Positions 1 through 5,676 of a stretch of 8,374 nucleotides of DNA are shown here, one piece after another. This stretch comes from Rhodospirillales bacterium. GTDB lineage: Bacteria > Pseudomonadota > Alphaproteobacteria > Acetobacterales > Acetobacteraceae. The first letter of the stretch is position 1. Each line of letters opens with the position of its first letter. The notes under the pieces were generated by a model. It made no database searches. It was not told where the DNA came from and saw only the letters and a program-made list of their open reading frames with translations. The translations under genes were made by a program, and so were the position numbers. The stretch is taken from the NCBI GenBank assembly GCA_025352915.1, contig JANXSA010000402.1:1-8374 (forward strand). Reading direction: 5' to 3'.

Positions 1-122
1 GGACCCGGCCAACACCACGCGCTGCCTGACTCGCCCAGCACGACGACACGCAATCGACGCCTCCTAACCGAGCTTAAATTCCAAACCCGGCTGTATCAAA
101 GTCGTTGACACGTTCCGTTATG

Positions 123-447
123 TCAAGTAGGGGAACTGCTCGAAGGCAACTCATGGCGACTGGCGGGGGGGTTCTCAAGATCGTCTGTATCCCAAACGGC
201 TGAATTGCGCTGGACCTTGAAGCTTTGTTTGTCGTTTGGCACTCGCAGAAAATTCATCACCATGAGTCGAACCATAGTCATGTTTTGGTGTCTCGCACCG
301 GATCGCAGGTGGCTGAGGTCGTCGTGGAACACGACGTCGAAACCCCAGTGTAGTCGGTTCGGCGGCTCGGTGGCCTAGAGTTCGGAGAGGTCGAGTCCTC
401 AGATCGTCTGCAATACCTCGGCGGCGGCTCGGTCCTGGAGGACTCAC
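123..447 (-). pseudogene. ISAs1-family transposase remnant (C-terminal part, frameshifted)
   Basis: Read on the minus strand, this is the C-terminal end of an ISAs1-family (H-repeat type) transposase. One frame gives NRLHWGFDVVFHDD, then LRSGARHQNM, then VRLMVMNFLR, and finally a basic stretch leading to AVWDTDDLEN. This matches the family's usual ENRLHWxxDV..DD..R.R.G..P.N...LR..ALNLLR...W.DD..L pattern. The gene is broken. The NRLHW frame meets a TAG at 375-377, and the preceding HRAAE part (the usual HW.IEN region) lies in a different frame, so there is an indel near 357-368. More stops lie upstream near 390-400, and the N-terminal catalytic half is missing. Similarity fades below about 160. 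I could not define terminal inverted repeats. It is a dead relic that shows past insertion in this strip. Confidence 0.75.
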
Positions 448-465
448 CAGACGCCGAGCCGCCGC
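421..465. repeat. 12-bp perfect inverted repeat, GCGGCGGCTCGG
   Basis: GCGGCGGCTCGG at 421-432 is the exact reverse complement of 454-465, around a 21-base spacer that itself holds the small palindrome GTCCTGGAGGAC (432-443). An 11-base direct copy, CGGCGGCTCGG, also sits at 360-370. The structure overlaps the decayed ISAs1 transposase, so it may be a by-product of duplications in the relic. No function can be read from it. Confidence 0.5.
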
Positions 466-469
466 TACC

Positions 470-880
470 CCTTTATGAGTGCATGACCTAGGCCTGCTTC
501 AATATGGCCTTCAAGAGGCAGGTGTTGGTGGGGTGGAAGCGTGGACTCGGCCGAAATTCTGCGCGAGCGGTAGTGCGACCACTACCTGTCGACACATGGA
601 CCCGCCCCGGCGCCAAGCGAGCACAACCTCCATCGAGGTTGAGATGACACTCACCGCCGCCGCCCGTGGTTCCGCAGTTTTCCGCCAATTCCAACCACCG
701 ACATAGGCAGCGCCAAGCCCCGCCTGACCGCCGAATCGGGCCGGCACGTTCGCCTGCGTTCGCCGAAAACCGCCCACAGCCACACGAAAGTGGCACCCAA
801 AACGGCACCCAGACGCAAGATACTCCGCGCCGGCGGCGGTGCCGAATGACCAACAACCACATGAAATCATTGGGGAAAAC
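470..880. other. Gene-free stretch with small palindromes; probable mobile-DNA debris
   Basis: No reading frame here on either strand resembles a protein I recognise. The open frames that exist shift register, lack clear ribosome-binding sites, or run across the tRNA remnant. Visible structure: GGTAGTG/CACTACC around a 4-base loop (569-586), AACCTC/GAGGTT around a 4-base loop (625-640), and the direct repeat GGCACCCA at 792-799 and 804-811. Given the ISAs1 relic on one side and the tRNA fragment on the other, this is most simply eroded mobile DNA. That is inference. The first 120 bases of the window also hold no gene I can support: a frame open from 1 to a TGA at 106-108 is too short to identify. 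Confidence 0.5.
792..811. repeat. Direct repeat GGCACCCA x2, 12-bp period
   Basis: The octamer GGCACCCA occurs at 792-799 and again at 804-811, separated by AAAC. Short direct repeats 50-150 bp from a tRNA 3' end are typical of integrase arm-binding sites, and this pair lies about 70-90 bp from the CCA end of the tRNA-Gly fragment. The repeat is seen directly. The arm-site role is inference, and no integrase gene is present in the window. Confidence 0.35.
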
Positions 881-881
881 T

Positions 882-951
882 TGGAGCGGGCGATGGGATT
901 CGAACCCACGACCCCAACCTTGGCAAGGTTGTGCTGTGTCACTCTACCCGT
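882..951 (-). pseudogene. tRNA-Gly(GCC) 3' fragment or decayed tRNA; possible attachment-site scar
   Basis: The minus strand from about 935 down to 882 reads as the 3' part of a tRNA-Gly. It has the anticodon stem CAACC/GGTTG around loop TTGCCAA (anticodon GCC, complement of 922-924), a variable loop, the T arm with loop TTCGAAT, acceptor strand CGCCCGC, discriminator T and an encoded CCA (882-884). The 5' part does not fit. The sequence before the anticodon stem is about 5 bases too short, no D-stem/loop can be drawn, and the best 5' acceptor candidate (ACGGGTA, 945-951) pairs at only 5 of 7 positions. A 54-base intact 3' piece is what tyrosine-recombinase integration leaves at one end of an element. 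A tRNA whose D arm has decayed is the alternative. It is unlikely to be a working tRNA. Confidence 0.7.
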
Positions 952-985
952 GTTCGATATAGGTGGCTCCAGGCCCCGGACCCCA

Positions 986-1097
986 CCAGGGTCCGAGACC
1001 CTGGACCTCGATTCTTAAGCGCCTCCGGCAAGGGGAGGCGCTCAAAGGATGGGGGTCTGGGGCCTCAGGCCCCAGCGGGTCCAGGGCAGAGCCCTGG
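986..1097. repeat. Cluster of four GC-rich intergenic hairpins
   Basis: Four hairpins follow one another: CCAGGGTC/GACCCTGG, loop CGA (986-1004); AGCGCCTCC/GGAGGCGCT, 7-base loop (1018-1042); CTGGGGC/GCCCCAG (1057-1075); and CCAGGGC/GCCCTGG, loop AGA (1081-1097). The first and last share the CCAGGG core. On the minus strand the last one begins 6 bases after the pduO stop codon, so this is also the 3' end of the operon transcript. The hairpins could slow exonucleases or assist termination, but no strong U-run follows any of them. This looks like a repeat family of the kind common in the intergenic DNA of GC-rich Acetobacteraceae (recalled impression, not checked). Confidence 0.6.
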
Positions 1098-1103
1098 CCT
1101 TCC

Positions 1104-1658
1104 CTACCTATTCGCCCCGGGGATCCACAGGACGTCTCCGCTGCCGTTGCCGTTAAGGTGGCGGCTAAGGACGAACAGGTGATCGGACAGCCGGTTGAGG
1201 TATCGGATCACCGCCGGGTTGACGGCTTCGCTGTGCGACAGGGCGACCACGCGGCGTTCGGCGCGCCGGGTGATAGTGCGGGCCAGGTGGGCATGGGCGG
1301 CGCCGGGGGAGCCGCCGGGCAGGATGAAGCTGGTGAGTGGCGGCATGGCGGCGTTCATCGCGGCGACTTCGGCTTCCAGACGCAGCGAGGGCGCATCGGT
1401 CAGGCGCAGCCGGTCGCCGGCTTCACCGGGCACGCACAGGTCGGCGCCGACGTCGAACAGGTCGTTCTGGATGCGGGCGAGCATGGCGTCGGCGTCGGGG
1501 GGGGCGTACAGGCGAATCAGCCCGATGGCGGCGTTGGCTTCGTCGACCTCACCATAGGCATCGACGCGGATGGCGTCCTTGGGCACGCGGGTTCCATCGC
1601 CGAGCGAGGTCTGCCCGCTGTCGCCGCCGCGGGTGATCACCCGGTCGATCCGTACCAT
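1104..1658 (-). CDS. pduO: Cob(I)alamin adenosyltransferase, PduO type
   Basis: This 184-residue protein transfers the adenosyl group of ATP to cob(I)alamin or a corrinoid precursor, making the coenzyme B12 form. It has the PduO-type ATR landmarks in order: the ATP-binding segment TRGGDSGQTSLGDG (9-22); YGEVDEANAAIG (35-46); NDLFDVGADL (65-74); FILPGGSPGAAHAHLART (111-128), followed by RRAERRV (131-137); and YLNRLSDHLFVLSR (153-166). The length is normal for the family. I chose the ATG at 1656-1658 because AGGAG (complement of 1666-1670) lies 7 bases upstream. A GTG at 1677-1679 in the same frame overlaps the tonB stop codon and would add 7 residues. It is the last gene of the btuF-C-D-tonB run and appears translationally linked to it. 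It is not the CobA/BtuR type. The name is sure at family level. Confidence 0.93.
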   Translation of the reverse strand: MVRIDRVITRGGDSGQTSLGDGTRVPKDAIRVDAYGEVDEANAAIGLIRLYAPPDADAMLARIQNDLFDVGADLCVPGEAGDRLRLTDAPSLRLEAEVAAMNAAMPPLTSFILPGGSPGAAHAHLARTITRRAERRVVALSHSEAVNPAVIRYLNRLSDHLFVLSRHLNGNGSGDVLWIPGANR

Positions 1659-1665
1659 GCCGTGT

Positions 1666-1670
1666 CTCCT
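1666..1670 (-). promoter_or_regulatory. Ribosome binding site of pduO
   Basis: AGGAG on the minus strand, 7 bases before the ATG at 1656-1658. It decides the start of pduO against the in-frame GTG 21 bases earlier, whose upstream region is the end of the tonB gene without a comparable site. Confidence 0.7.
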
Positions 1671-1675
1671 GTCAC

Positions 1676-2290
1676 TCACATCAATCTGAACTCGATTTCG
1701 ATTTCTACAATGTCCGGCACTGTTTTGCCGTCACGTCGGGCCGGGGCGAAGCGCCAGGTCAACGCCTGGTCGCGGGCGGCACCGTCGAGGCTGGCCGAGC
1801 CGGAGGAGCGGGTAACGAGCGCGCTGGCGACTTTTCCGCTGGTATCGACAAAGAGTTGCAGCTTCACCGTGCCGGCTTCGAAGCGCAGCGCGGCCTCGCG
1901 CGGATAGCCGGGCATCCGGTTGCCGGTATCCTGGGTGGCGGCACGAAAGCGATTATTGTCGGGGTCCAGAAGATCGGCATGTGGCGGCCCGCCGACTTCA
2001 CCCATGTGCACCGTGGCCGGCCTGCCGGAACGCGGCGGAGGAGGTGGTGGCGGGGCCAGCGGTGGCGCCGTTGCATCGAGTGGCACCGGCTCGGGTGGCG
2101 CCGGCATCGGCTCTGATGCGGGTTCCGGTTCCGCCGGCCGGTCAGTCTGACCGCCGTCGCCGATCACCACCTCGATCGCCGCCGGCTCCAGCGGTGCTTG
2201 GATCGGCCGGCCCACCAGCCGGGGCCAGAACAGCAGCGCCAGCCAGATCATCGCATGCGCCAACAGCGACAACGCGCCCCAGCGCGTCAT
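1676..2290 (-). CDS. TonB-family energy transducer
   Basis: A 204-residue protein with the three-part layout of TonB. A single N-terminal membrane anchor (about 6-22, LSLLAHAMIWLALLFWP) leaves a very short cytoplasmic end. A Pro/Glu-rich linker to span the periplasm (about 50-90) includes a run of seven prolines. A C-terminal TonB domain (about 127-204) starts at PGYPREA, the usual YP.EA start, and continues through KLQLFVDTSGKV, the typical strand and turn. Such proteins couple the ExbB/ExbD proton-driven motor to outer-membrane receptors. Neither ExbB/D nor a receptor is in the window. The start codon overlaps the ATPase stop by four bases (ATGA), so translation is probably coupled. The neighbours suggest it serves corrinoid uptake in particular, but a general role or a role with siderophores cannot be excluded. 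Confidence 0.88.
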   Translation of the reverse strand: MTRWGALSLLAHAMIWLALLFWPRLVGRPIQAPLEPAAIEVVIGDGGQTDRPAEPEPASEPMPAPPEPVPLDATAPPLAPPPPPPPRSGRPATVHMGEVGGPPHADLLDPDNNRFRAATQDTGNRMPGYPREAALRFEAGTVKLQLFVDTSGKVASALVTRSSGSASLDGAARDQALTWRFAPARRDGKTVPDIVEIEIEFRLM

Positions 2291-2970
2291 CGGACGGGCG
2301 GCAACAATCGTGGCCGCTTGTCCAGGCCATACGGCAAGCCGAACGCCGCGGCGGCGGCGGGCAGAGCATCGCCCGGCGTTGCATCGGCGGTGATCCGCCC
2401 GTCGGCCAGCACCACCATCCTGGTGGCGTGCTGCAAGGCCAGGCCAAGGTCATGCAACACCACCACCACGCAGGCGCCGGCCCTGGCGCGAACCCGCAGC
2501 AGTGCCATCACCTCATGCGCGGCGGCGGGATCGAGGTCGGCGGTGGGCTCGTCAAGCAGCAGCACGGCGGGCTCGCCGGCCAGCACTCGCGCCAGCATCG
2601 CCCGCCGCGCCTGTCCGCCGGACAGCCGATCGATCCGGCTGTCGCGCAGTTCCAACAGCCCGCAGGCCGCCAGCGCCCGCTCCACCGGCGCGGGATCGGC
2701 ATCGCCATGCGGGATGCGCCCCAGCGCCGCGACTTCGGCCACCGTCAGCCCCCAGGCACAGCGCGCCCCCTGCGGCAGCCAGGCGACGCGACGAGAATCC
2801 TGCTTCGGCGCGCCGGGCAGCAACCCGGCCAAGGCACGTAGCAAGGTGGATTTGCCCGCCCCGTTCGGCCCGACCAGGGCGACCAGTTCGCCGGCCTTGG
2901 CGCGGAACGCCACCCGATGCAGGATGGTGCGGCCACCGATTACCACCGGCGAGTCGTGCCACGCGATCAC
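2287..2970 (-). CDS. btuD: ABC transporter ATPase, BtuD/FecE-like
   Basis: This 227-residue ATP-binding subunit drives vitamin B12 or iron-chelate import. All catalytic motifs are intact: Walker A GPNGAGKST (34-42), Q-loop glutamine in LPQ (65-67), signature LSGGQ (116-120), Walker B VLLLDEP (136-142) with catalytic Glu141, and the H-loop histidine in VLHD (His173). It is slightly short for this family (usually about 250). The start is GTG (2968-2970), overlapping the permease stop by four bases; the stop overlaps the tonB start in the same way. The subfamily is that of FecE, FhuC, HmuV and BtuD, which sequence alone does not separate. The assignment to cobalamin rests on the adjoining BtuF-like protein and the PduO adenosyltransferase. 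Confidence 0.85.
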   Translation of the reverse strand: MIAWHDSPVVIGGRTILHRVAFRAKAGELVALVGPNGAGKSTLLRALAGLLPGAPKQDSRRVAWLPQGARCAWGLTVAEVAALGRIPHGDADPAPVERALAACGLLELRDSRIDRLSGGQARRAMLARVLAGEPAVLLLDEPTADLDPAAAHEVMALLRVRARAGACVVVVLHDLGLALQHATRMVVLADGRITADATPGDALPAAAAAFGLPYGLDKRPRLLPPVR

Positions 2971-3905
2971 GGTGCCATCCGCCGCGCGATGCGAACCAGG
3001 AACGGCGCCCCCAACAGCGCCGTCAGCACCCCCAGCGGCGGCTCCTGCGACAGCGGCAGCAACAGCGGCGCCGCGCGTGCCACGAGGTCGGCGGCCAGCA
3101 GCAGCGCGGCGCCGCCCCGTGCCGAGCCCGCCAGCAACGCCGAGGGCCGCTCGCCCAGAAACGGCCGCAGCAGATGCGGCACCACCAGCCCGACAAAACC
3201 GATCCCGCCGCCCACCGCCGTGGCGGCGCCAACCACCAGCGCCACCCCGGCCGCCGCCAACGCCAGGGTGCGGCCCACCGGCACCCCCAGGCTGGCCGCC
3301 GTCTCCTCGCCCAAAGCCAGCGCATCGAGCCCGCGCCCGAGCCGCAGCATAATCGCGCCGCCCAGCAGGATCGGCGGCGCGGCCAGGGCCACATGCAGCG
3401 GCGCACGATCGGCCAGCCCGCCCATCAGCCAGAACGTCACCTCAGCCAGGGCATAGGGATTGGGTGCGAAAGCCAGCGCCAGCACCTGCATCGCCGAGGC
3501 CAGCGCCGACAGCCCGACCCCGGCCAGGATCAGCGAAGGTGCCGATGGCGCCCGCCCGGCAAAGGCAAACAACACGCAACAGCCGAGTGCCGCACCGACC
3601 AGCCCGGCCAGTGGCAAGGCAGGCGCGAAGGCCAGCCCAAGCCCCCAGTAAAACGCCAGCACCACCCCCAGCCCGGCCGCGCCGCCAATGCCGAGCAGGG
3701 CGGGATCGGCCAGCGGATTGCGCACCGCGCCCTGGAGCACCGCGCCGGACAGCCCGAGCCCGCCGCCGATCAGTGCCGCCAGCAAGGCGCGTGGCAGTCG
3801 CAGTTCCCACAAGATCGCCGCCTCCGGCACGCCGAACCCGGTGGCGCCGACCAGCAGGGCCAAGCCCAGCAGGGCGAGCACAAGGACCGCGAGCGCCGCT
3901 CTCAT
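2967..3905 (-). CDS. btuC: FecCD-family permease, BtuC-like
   Basis: A 312-residue polytopic inner-membrane permease of the FecCD/BtuC family, very hydrophobic, with about nine to ten membrane helices. Recognisable segments are RLPRALLAALIGGGLGLSG (36-54); the family hallmark QGAVRNPLADPALLG (58-72); the cytoplasmic coupling region around LDALALGEETAASLG (193-207), which contacts the ATPase; and GGIGFVGLVVPHLLRPFLG (233-251). The C-terminal EPPLGVLTALLGAPFL (288-303) is also typical. It would act as a homodimer with two copies of the adjacent ATPase and one binding protein. It overlaps the genes on both sides by four bases. Family membership is certain. The substrate is inferred from context; heme or siderophore is the alternative. 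Confidence 0.88.
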   Translation of the reverse strand: MRAALAVLVLALLGLALLVGATGFGVPEAAILWELRLPRALLAALIGGGLGLSGAVLQGAVRNPLADPALLGIGGAAGLGVVLAFYWGLGLAFAPALPLAGLVGAALGCCVLFAFAGRAPSAPSLILAGVGLSALASAMQVLALAFAPNPYALAEVTFWLMGGLADRAPLHVALAAPPILLGGAIMLRLGRGLDALALGEETAASLGVPVGRTLALAAAGVALVVGAATAVGGGIGFVGLVVPHLLRPFLGERPSALLAGSARGGAALLLAADLVARAAPLLLPLSQEPPLGVLTALLGAPFLVRIARRMAP

Positions 3906-4639
3906 CGCGCCAGCAGCGCCACGGCGTCGGCGGTCCAGGGGCCGCCGCAGATGGTCAGTCGTGGCGGAATTTCCCGGCGTGGATGGTGGGCGAGCACGGG
4001 ATGCGCCAGGAACTCGGTCGCCCGTGCGGGATAGGCCGGAGGGGGGGCGAGCACCAGCAGCGTGGCGGGCGTTCGTGCCAGCGCTTCCAGGCTCAATTGC
4101 CGGCCATCCCCGGCATTCGCCAGCCCGGCCGCCCGCAGCACCGCGTCGCGCAGGCTGCCCGGCCCGGCGGTCAGGCCGCGCGGCTCCAGGGCGATGGCGG
4201 CGCCTTGCGCGGCGCGGGGCGCGTCATCCATCTGCGCCAGCAATGCCTCGGCCCGGTCCGAAGCGCCGAGCCGGGCGCCGAGGTGGCGGAAGGTCGCGCG
4301 GATGCCGGCGAAATCGGTCGGCGGGGTGATCCGCTCGACCGCGACGCCGCGCCGGACGAGCGCGTCCAGCGTGGCGCGGGCGCCCCAGGGGGCAGCCAGG
4401 ACGAGAGCGGGACGCAGCGCCAGGACCGCCTCGGCATCGGCGCGCACCGTTGGGATCCCGGCGGCGGTGGCGGCCATCACGGATAGATCGGGATCGCGCG
4501 CCAGGAAGGTCACGGCAGCGGCGCGCTCGGGCGCCAGGGCGAGTAGGTACTGGTCGGTGCATAGGTTCAGGGAGACAATATCAGGGGCGGCTTGGGCGGG
4601 GAAGGCGAGGAGGAAGAAAGCACTTCTTTTTGTGAACAA
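3902..4639 (-). CDS. btuF: Periplasmic substrate-binding protein, BtuF-like, with start codon in a repeat
   Basis: A 245-residue binding protein of the BtuF/FepB fold. The mature part opens with the typical strand and helix IVSLNLCTDQYLLALAPERA (21-40). Two lobes follow, with a family-typical ALRPALVLA at the end of lobe 1. The frame stays open far upstream into the neighbouring gene, but that stretch is a shadow. The only sensible start is TTG at 4637-4639, giving the short but complete signal peptide MFTKRSAFFLLAFPAQA with an AQA cleavage site. That TTG, and the first residues FTKR, lie inside the AT-rich repeat at 4623-4657. The purine-rich GGAAGAAG upstream is 15 bases away, further than usual. 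The stop overlaps the permease start by four bases. The repeat insertion may have replaced the original start. Corrinoid binding is inferred from pduO. The start is the uncertain part. Confidence 0.8.
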   Translation of the reverse strand: MFTKRSAFFLLAFPAQAAPDIVSLNLCTDQYLLALAPERAAAVTFLARDPDLSVMAATAAGIPTVRADAEAVLALRPALVLAAPWGARATLDALVRRGVAVERITPPTDFAGIRATFRHLGARLGASDRAEALLAQMDDAPRAAQGAAIALEPRGLTAGPGSLRDAVLRAAGLANAGDGRQLSLEALARTPATLLVLAPPPAYPARATEFLAHPVLAHHPRREIPPRLTICGGPWTADAVALLAR

Positions 4640-4743
4640 AAAGAAGCAAAAAAACTTCTTCCACCGGGCCGGGCCAGATAGCGGATGTCCGTCGCGAGGC
4701 AATGGATAAAGTTTTTTTGCTTCTTTTTGTTCACAAAAAGAAG
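4623..4743. repeat. Inverted pair of a 35-bp AT-rich palindromic repeat (pair 1)
   Basis: The right arm, 4709-4743, is exactly the reverse complement of the left arm, 4623-4657. Each arm contains a palindrome of its own (CTTCTTTTTGT then ACAAAAAGAAG, 11-bp stem, 2-base centre) next to a run of seven A or T. The AT-rich arms stand out against GC-rich DNA. The spacer (4658-4708) is GC-rich. As RNA the two arms could form a 35-bp stem. The same arms occur again at 7645-7678 and 7768-7802 in the same mutual orientation. No target-site duplication is visible. The layout resembles a BIME or a small MITE, but the sequence does not tell which. The A/T run lies on the wrong side for a standard terminator on the minus strand at the first hairpin. 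Confidence 0.9.
4675..4702 (-). promoter_or_regulatory. Possible sigma-70-type promoter for btuF
   Basis: On the minus strand, TTGCCT (4697-4702) and TATCTG (4675-4680) are separated by 16 bases within the spacer of the repeat pair, about 36 bases before the TTG start. It is a weak match (two mismatches in each box). It is listed because the five btu-tonB-pduO genes need a promoter, unless they are read through from the cation transporter gene. No B12-box or cobalamin riboswitch core is seen between 4640 and 4758. Confidence 0.2.
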
Positions 4744-4758
4744 ATTCTTCCTTCCTCC

Positions 4759-5655
4759 TCACAACACCAGCACACCGCGATGCTTGGCCTTGCCTTCGGG
4801 TTCGACATGGATGGTGATGACCAGGCCTTCCATCTCGGTCTTCAACGCGACCTCGATGCGATCGCAAATCTCGTGCGCGTCGGCCACCGTCATCAGGGCG
4901 GGGACGACCAGGTGGAATTCCAGGAAGGTCAGCCGGCCGGCGTGGCGGGTGCGCATGTCGTGCGCCTCGATCGCGCCTTCGGCATGGGCGCCGACCAGGG
5001 CGCGGATCCGGGCCACAATGTCCGCCGCGGGGGCCTCGTCCATCAGCCCGCCGACGGACGAACGGATCACCATCGTGCCGGAGACCAGGATGTAGAGCGC
5101 GGTCGCGGCGGCCAGCAGCGGGTCGATCCACCATATCCCGGTGGCGACCGCGAGGCCGAAGCCAGCCAGCACACCCACCGAGGTCACGACATCGGACAGC
5201 AGATGGCGGCCGTCGGCGGCCAGTGCGGGCGAGCGCAGGCGCCGGGCGGCGCGCACCAGCACCAGGCCCCAGGCCAGGTTTAGCGCGCCGGCGGCGGCGT
5301 TCAAGGCGATGCCGAGCAGCGGGGCATCGATCGGGCCGGGCGTCTGGGCGGTGTGCCAGGCGTGTTGCAGGATCACCAGGGCGGCGACCACGATCAGCAC
5401 GCCCTCGATCACGGCAGCGAAGAACTCGGCCTTGTCGTGGCCGTACGGGTGGTCGGCGTCAGCCGGCCGGGCGGCCAGGCGGAGTGCGATGAAGGCGGCG
5501 GCCGAGGCGGCGACGTTGACCACCGATTCCGCGGCGTCCGAGAACAGCGCCGCACTGCCGGTGACCCACCAGGCGGCCAGCTTCAGCGCCAGGACCACCA
5601 GGCCGATGGCGATGCTGCCGGCGGCGATGCGTTCGGCCTGTCTCATTTGGTGCAT
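4759..5655 (-). CDS. Cation diffusion facilitator (CDF) family efflux transporter
   Basis: A 298-residue inner-membrane divalent-cation/proton antiporter of the CDF family. It has six helices (about 10-30, 38-60, 80-98, 113-135, 150-172, 176-198) and a cytoplasmic dimerisation domain (about 205-290). The helix-2 metal site reads FSDAAESVVN, so the positions equal to the two aspartates of FieF (DxxxD) are Glu43 and Asn47. The helix-5 site is the usual HxxxD (His151, Asp155; HLLSD). HPYGHDKAEF (69-78) is the typical loop after helix 2. The metal cannot be assigned; Mn, Fe, Zn or Co are possible, and Co would suit the B12 context only as a guess. The start is ATG 5653-5655, or the in-frame ATG 5644-5646, which has GAGG about 11 bases upstream. 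It follows the preceding gene by 21 bases, so it is probably cotranscribed. Confidence 0.9.
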   Translation of the reverse strand: MHQMRQAERIAAGSIAIGLVVLALKLAAWWVTGSAALFSDAAESVVNVAASAAAFIALRLAARPADADHPYGHDKAEFFAAVIEGVLIVVAALVILQHAWHTAQTPGPIDAPLLGIALNAAAGALNLAWGLVLVRAARRLRSPALAADGRHLLSDVVTSVGVLAGFGLAVATGIWWIDPLLAAATALYILVSGTMVIRSSVGGLMDEAPAADIVARIRALVGAHAEGAIEAHDMRTRHAGRLTFLEFHLVVPALMTVADAHEICDRIEVALKTEMEGLVITIHVEPEGKAKHRGVLVL

Positions 5656-5676
5656 CGCCTCATGCCCGGCGATCCC

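Noticed and set aside
511..962. Open frames across the tRNA fragment (511-942 minus, 666-962 plus)
   Set aside because: Peptides such as GRWDSNPRP and VGSNPIARS are the usual artefact of translating a tRNA 3' end; no protein family is visible.
986..1097. A CRISPR array
   Set aside because: The hairpins differ in sequence and spacing; there are no regular direct repeats with unique spacers.
963..1907. A 314-residue plus-strand frame over pduO and tonB
   Set aside because: It is a Gly/Ala/Val-rich shadow without family motifs; the opposite strand carries the PduO and TonB signatures.
1981..4486. Several long plus-strand open frames (for example 1981-2841, 2198-3352, 2502-4034, 3464-4486)
   Set aside because: They are Arg/Pro/Ala-rich shadows opposite the btuF-btuC-btuD-tonB genes, whose minus-strand frames carry all the conserved motifs.
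4623..4743. Reading the AT-rich hairpins as ordinary rho-independent terminators
   Set aside because: The stems are AT-rich, and in each arm the T run precedes the hairpin or an A run follows it, instead of a T run after a GC-rich stem.
4640..4758. A cobalamin riboswitch upstream of btuF
   Set aside because: Expected from the genes, but no B12-box or comparable conserved core is seen; the gap is filled by the repeat pair.
3902..5134. A 410-residue version of the binding protein starting at 5134
   Set aside because: The added N-terminus is a shadow of the CDF gene plus translated repeat; the fold and signal peptide begin only at about 4639.
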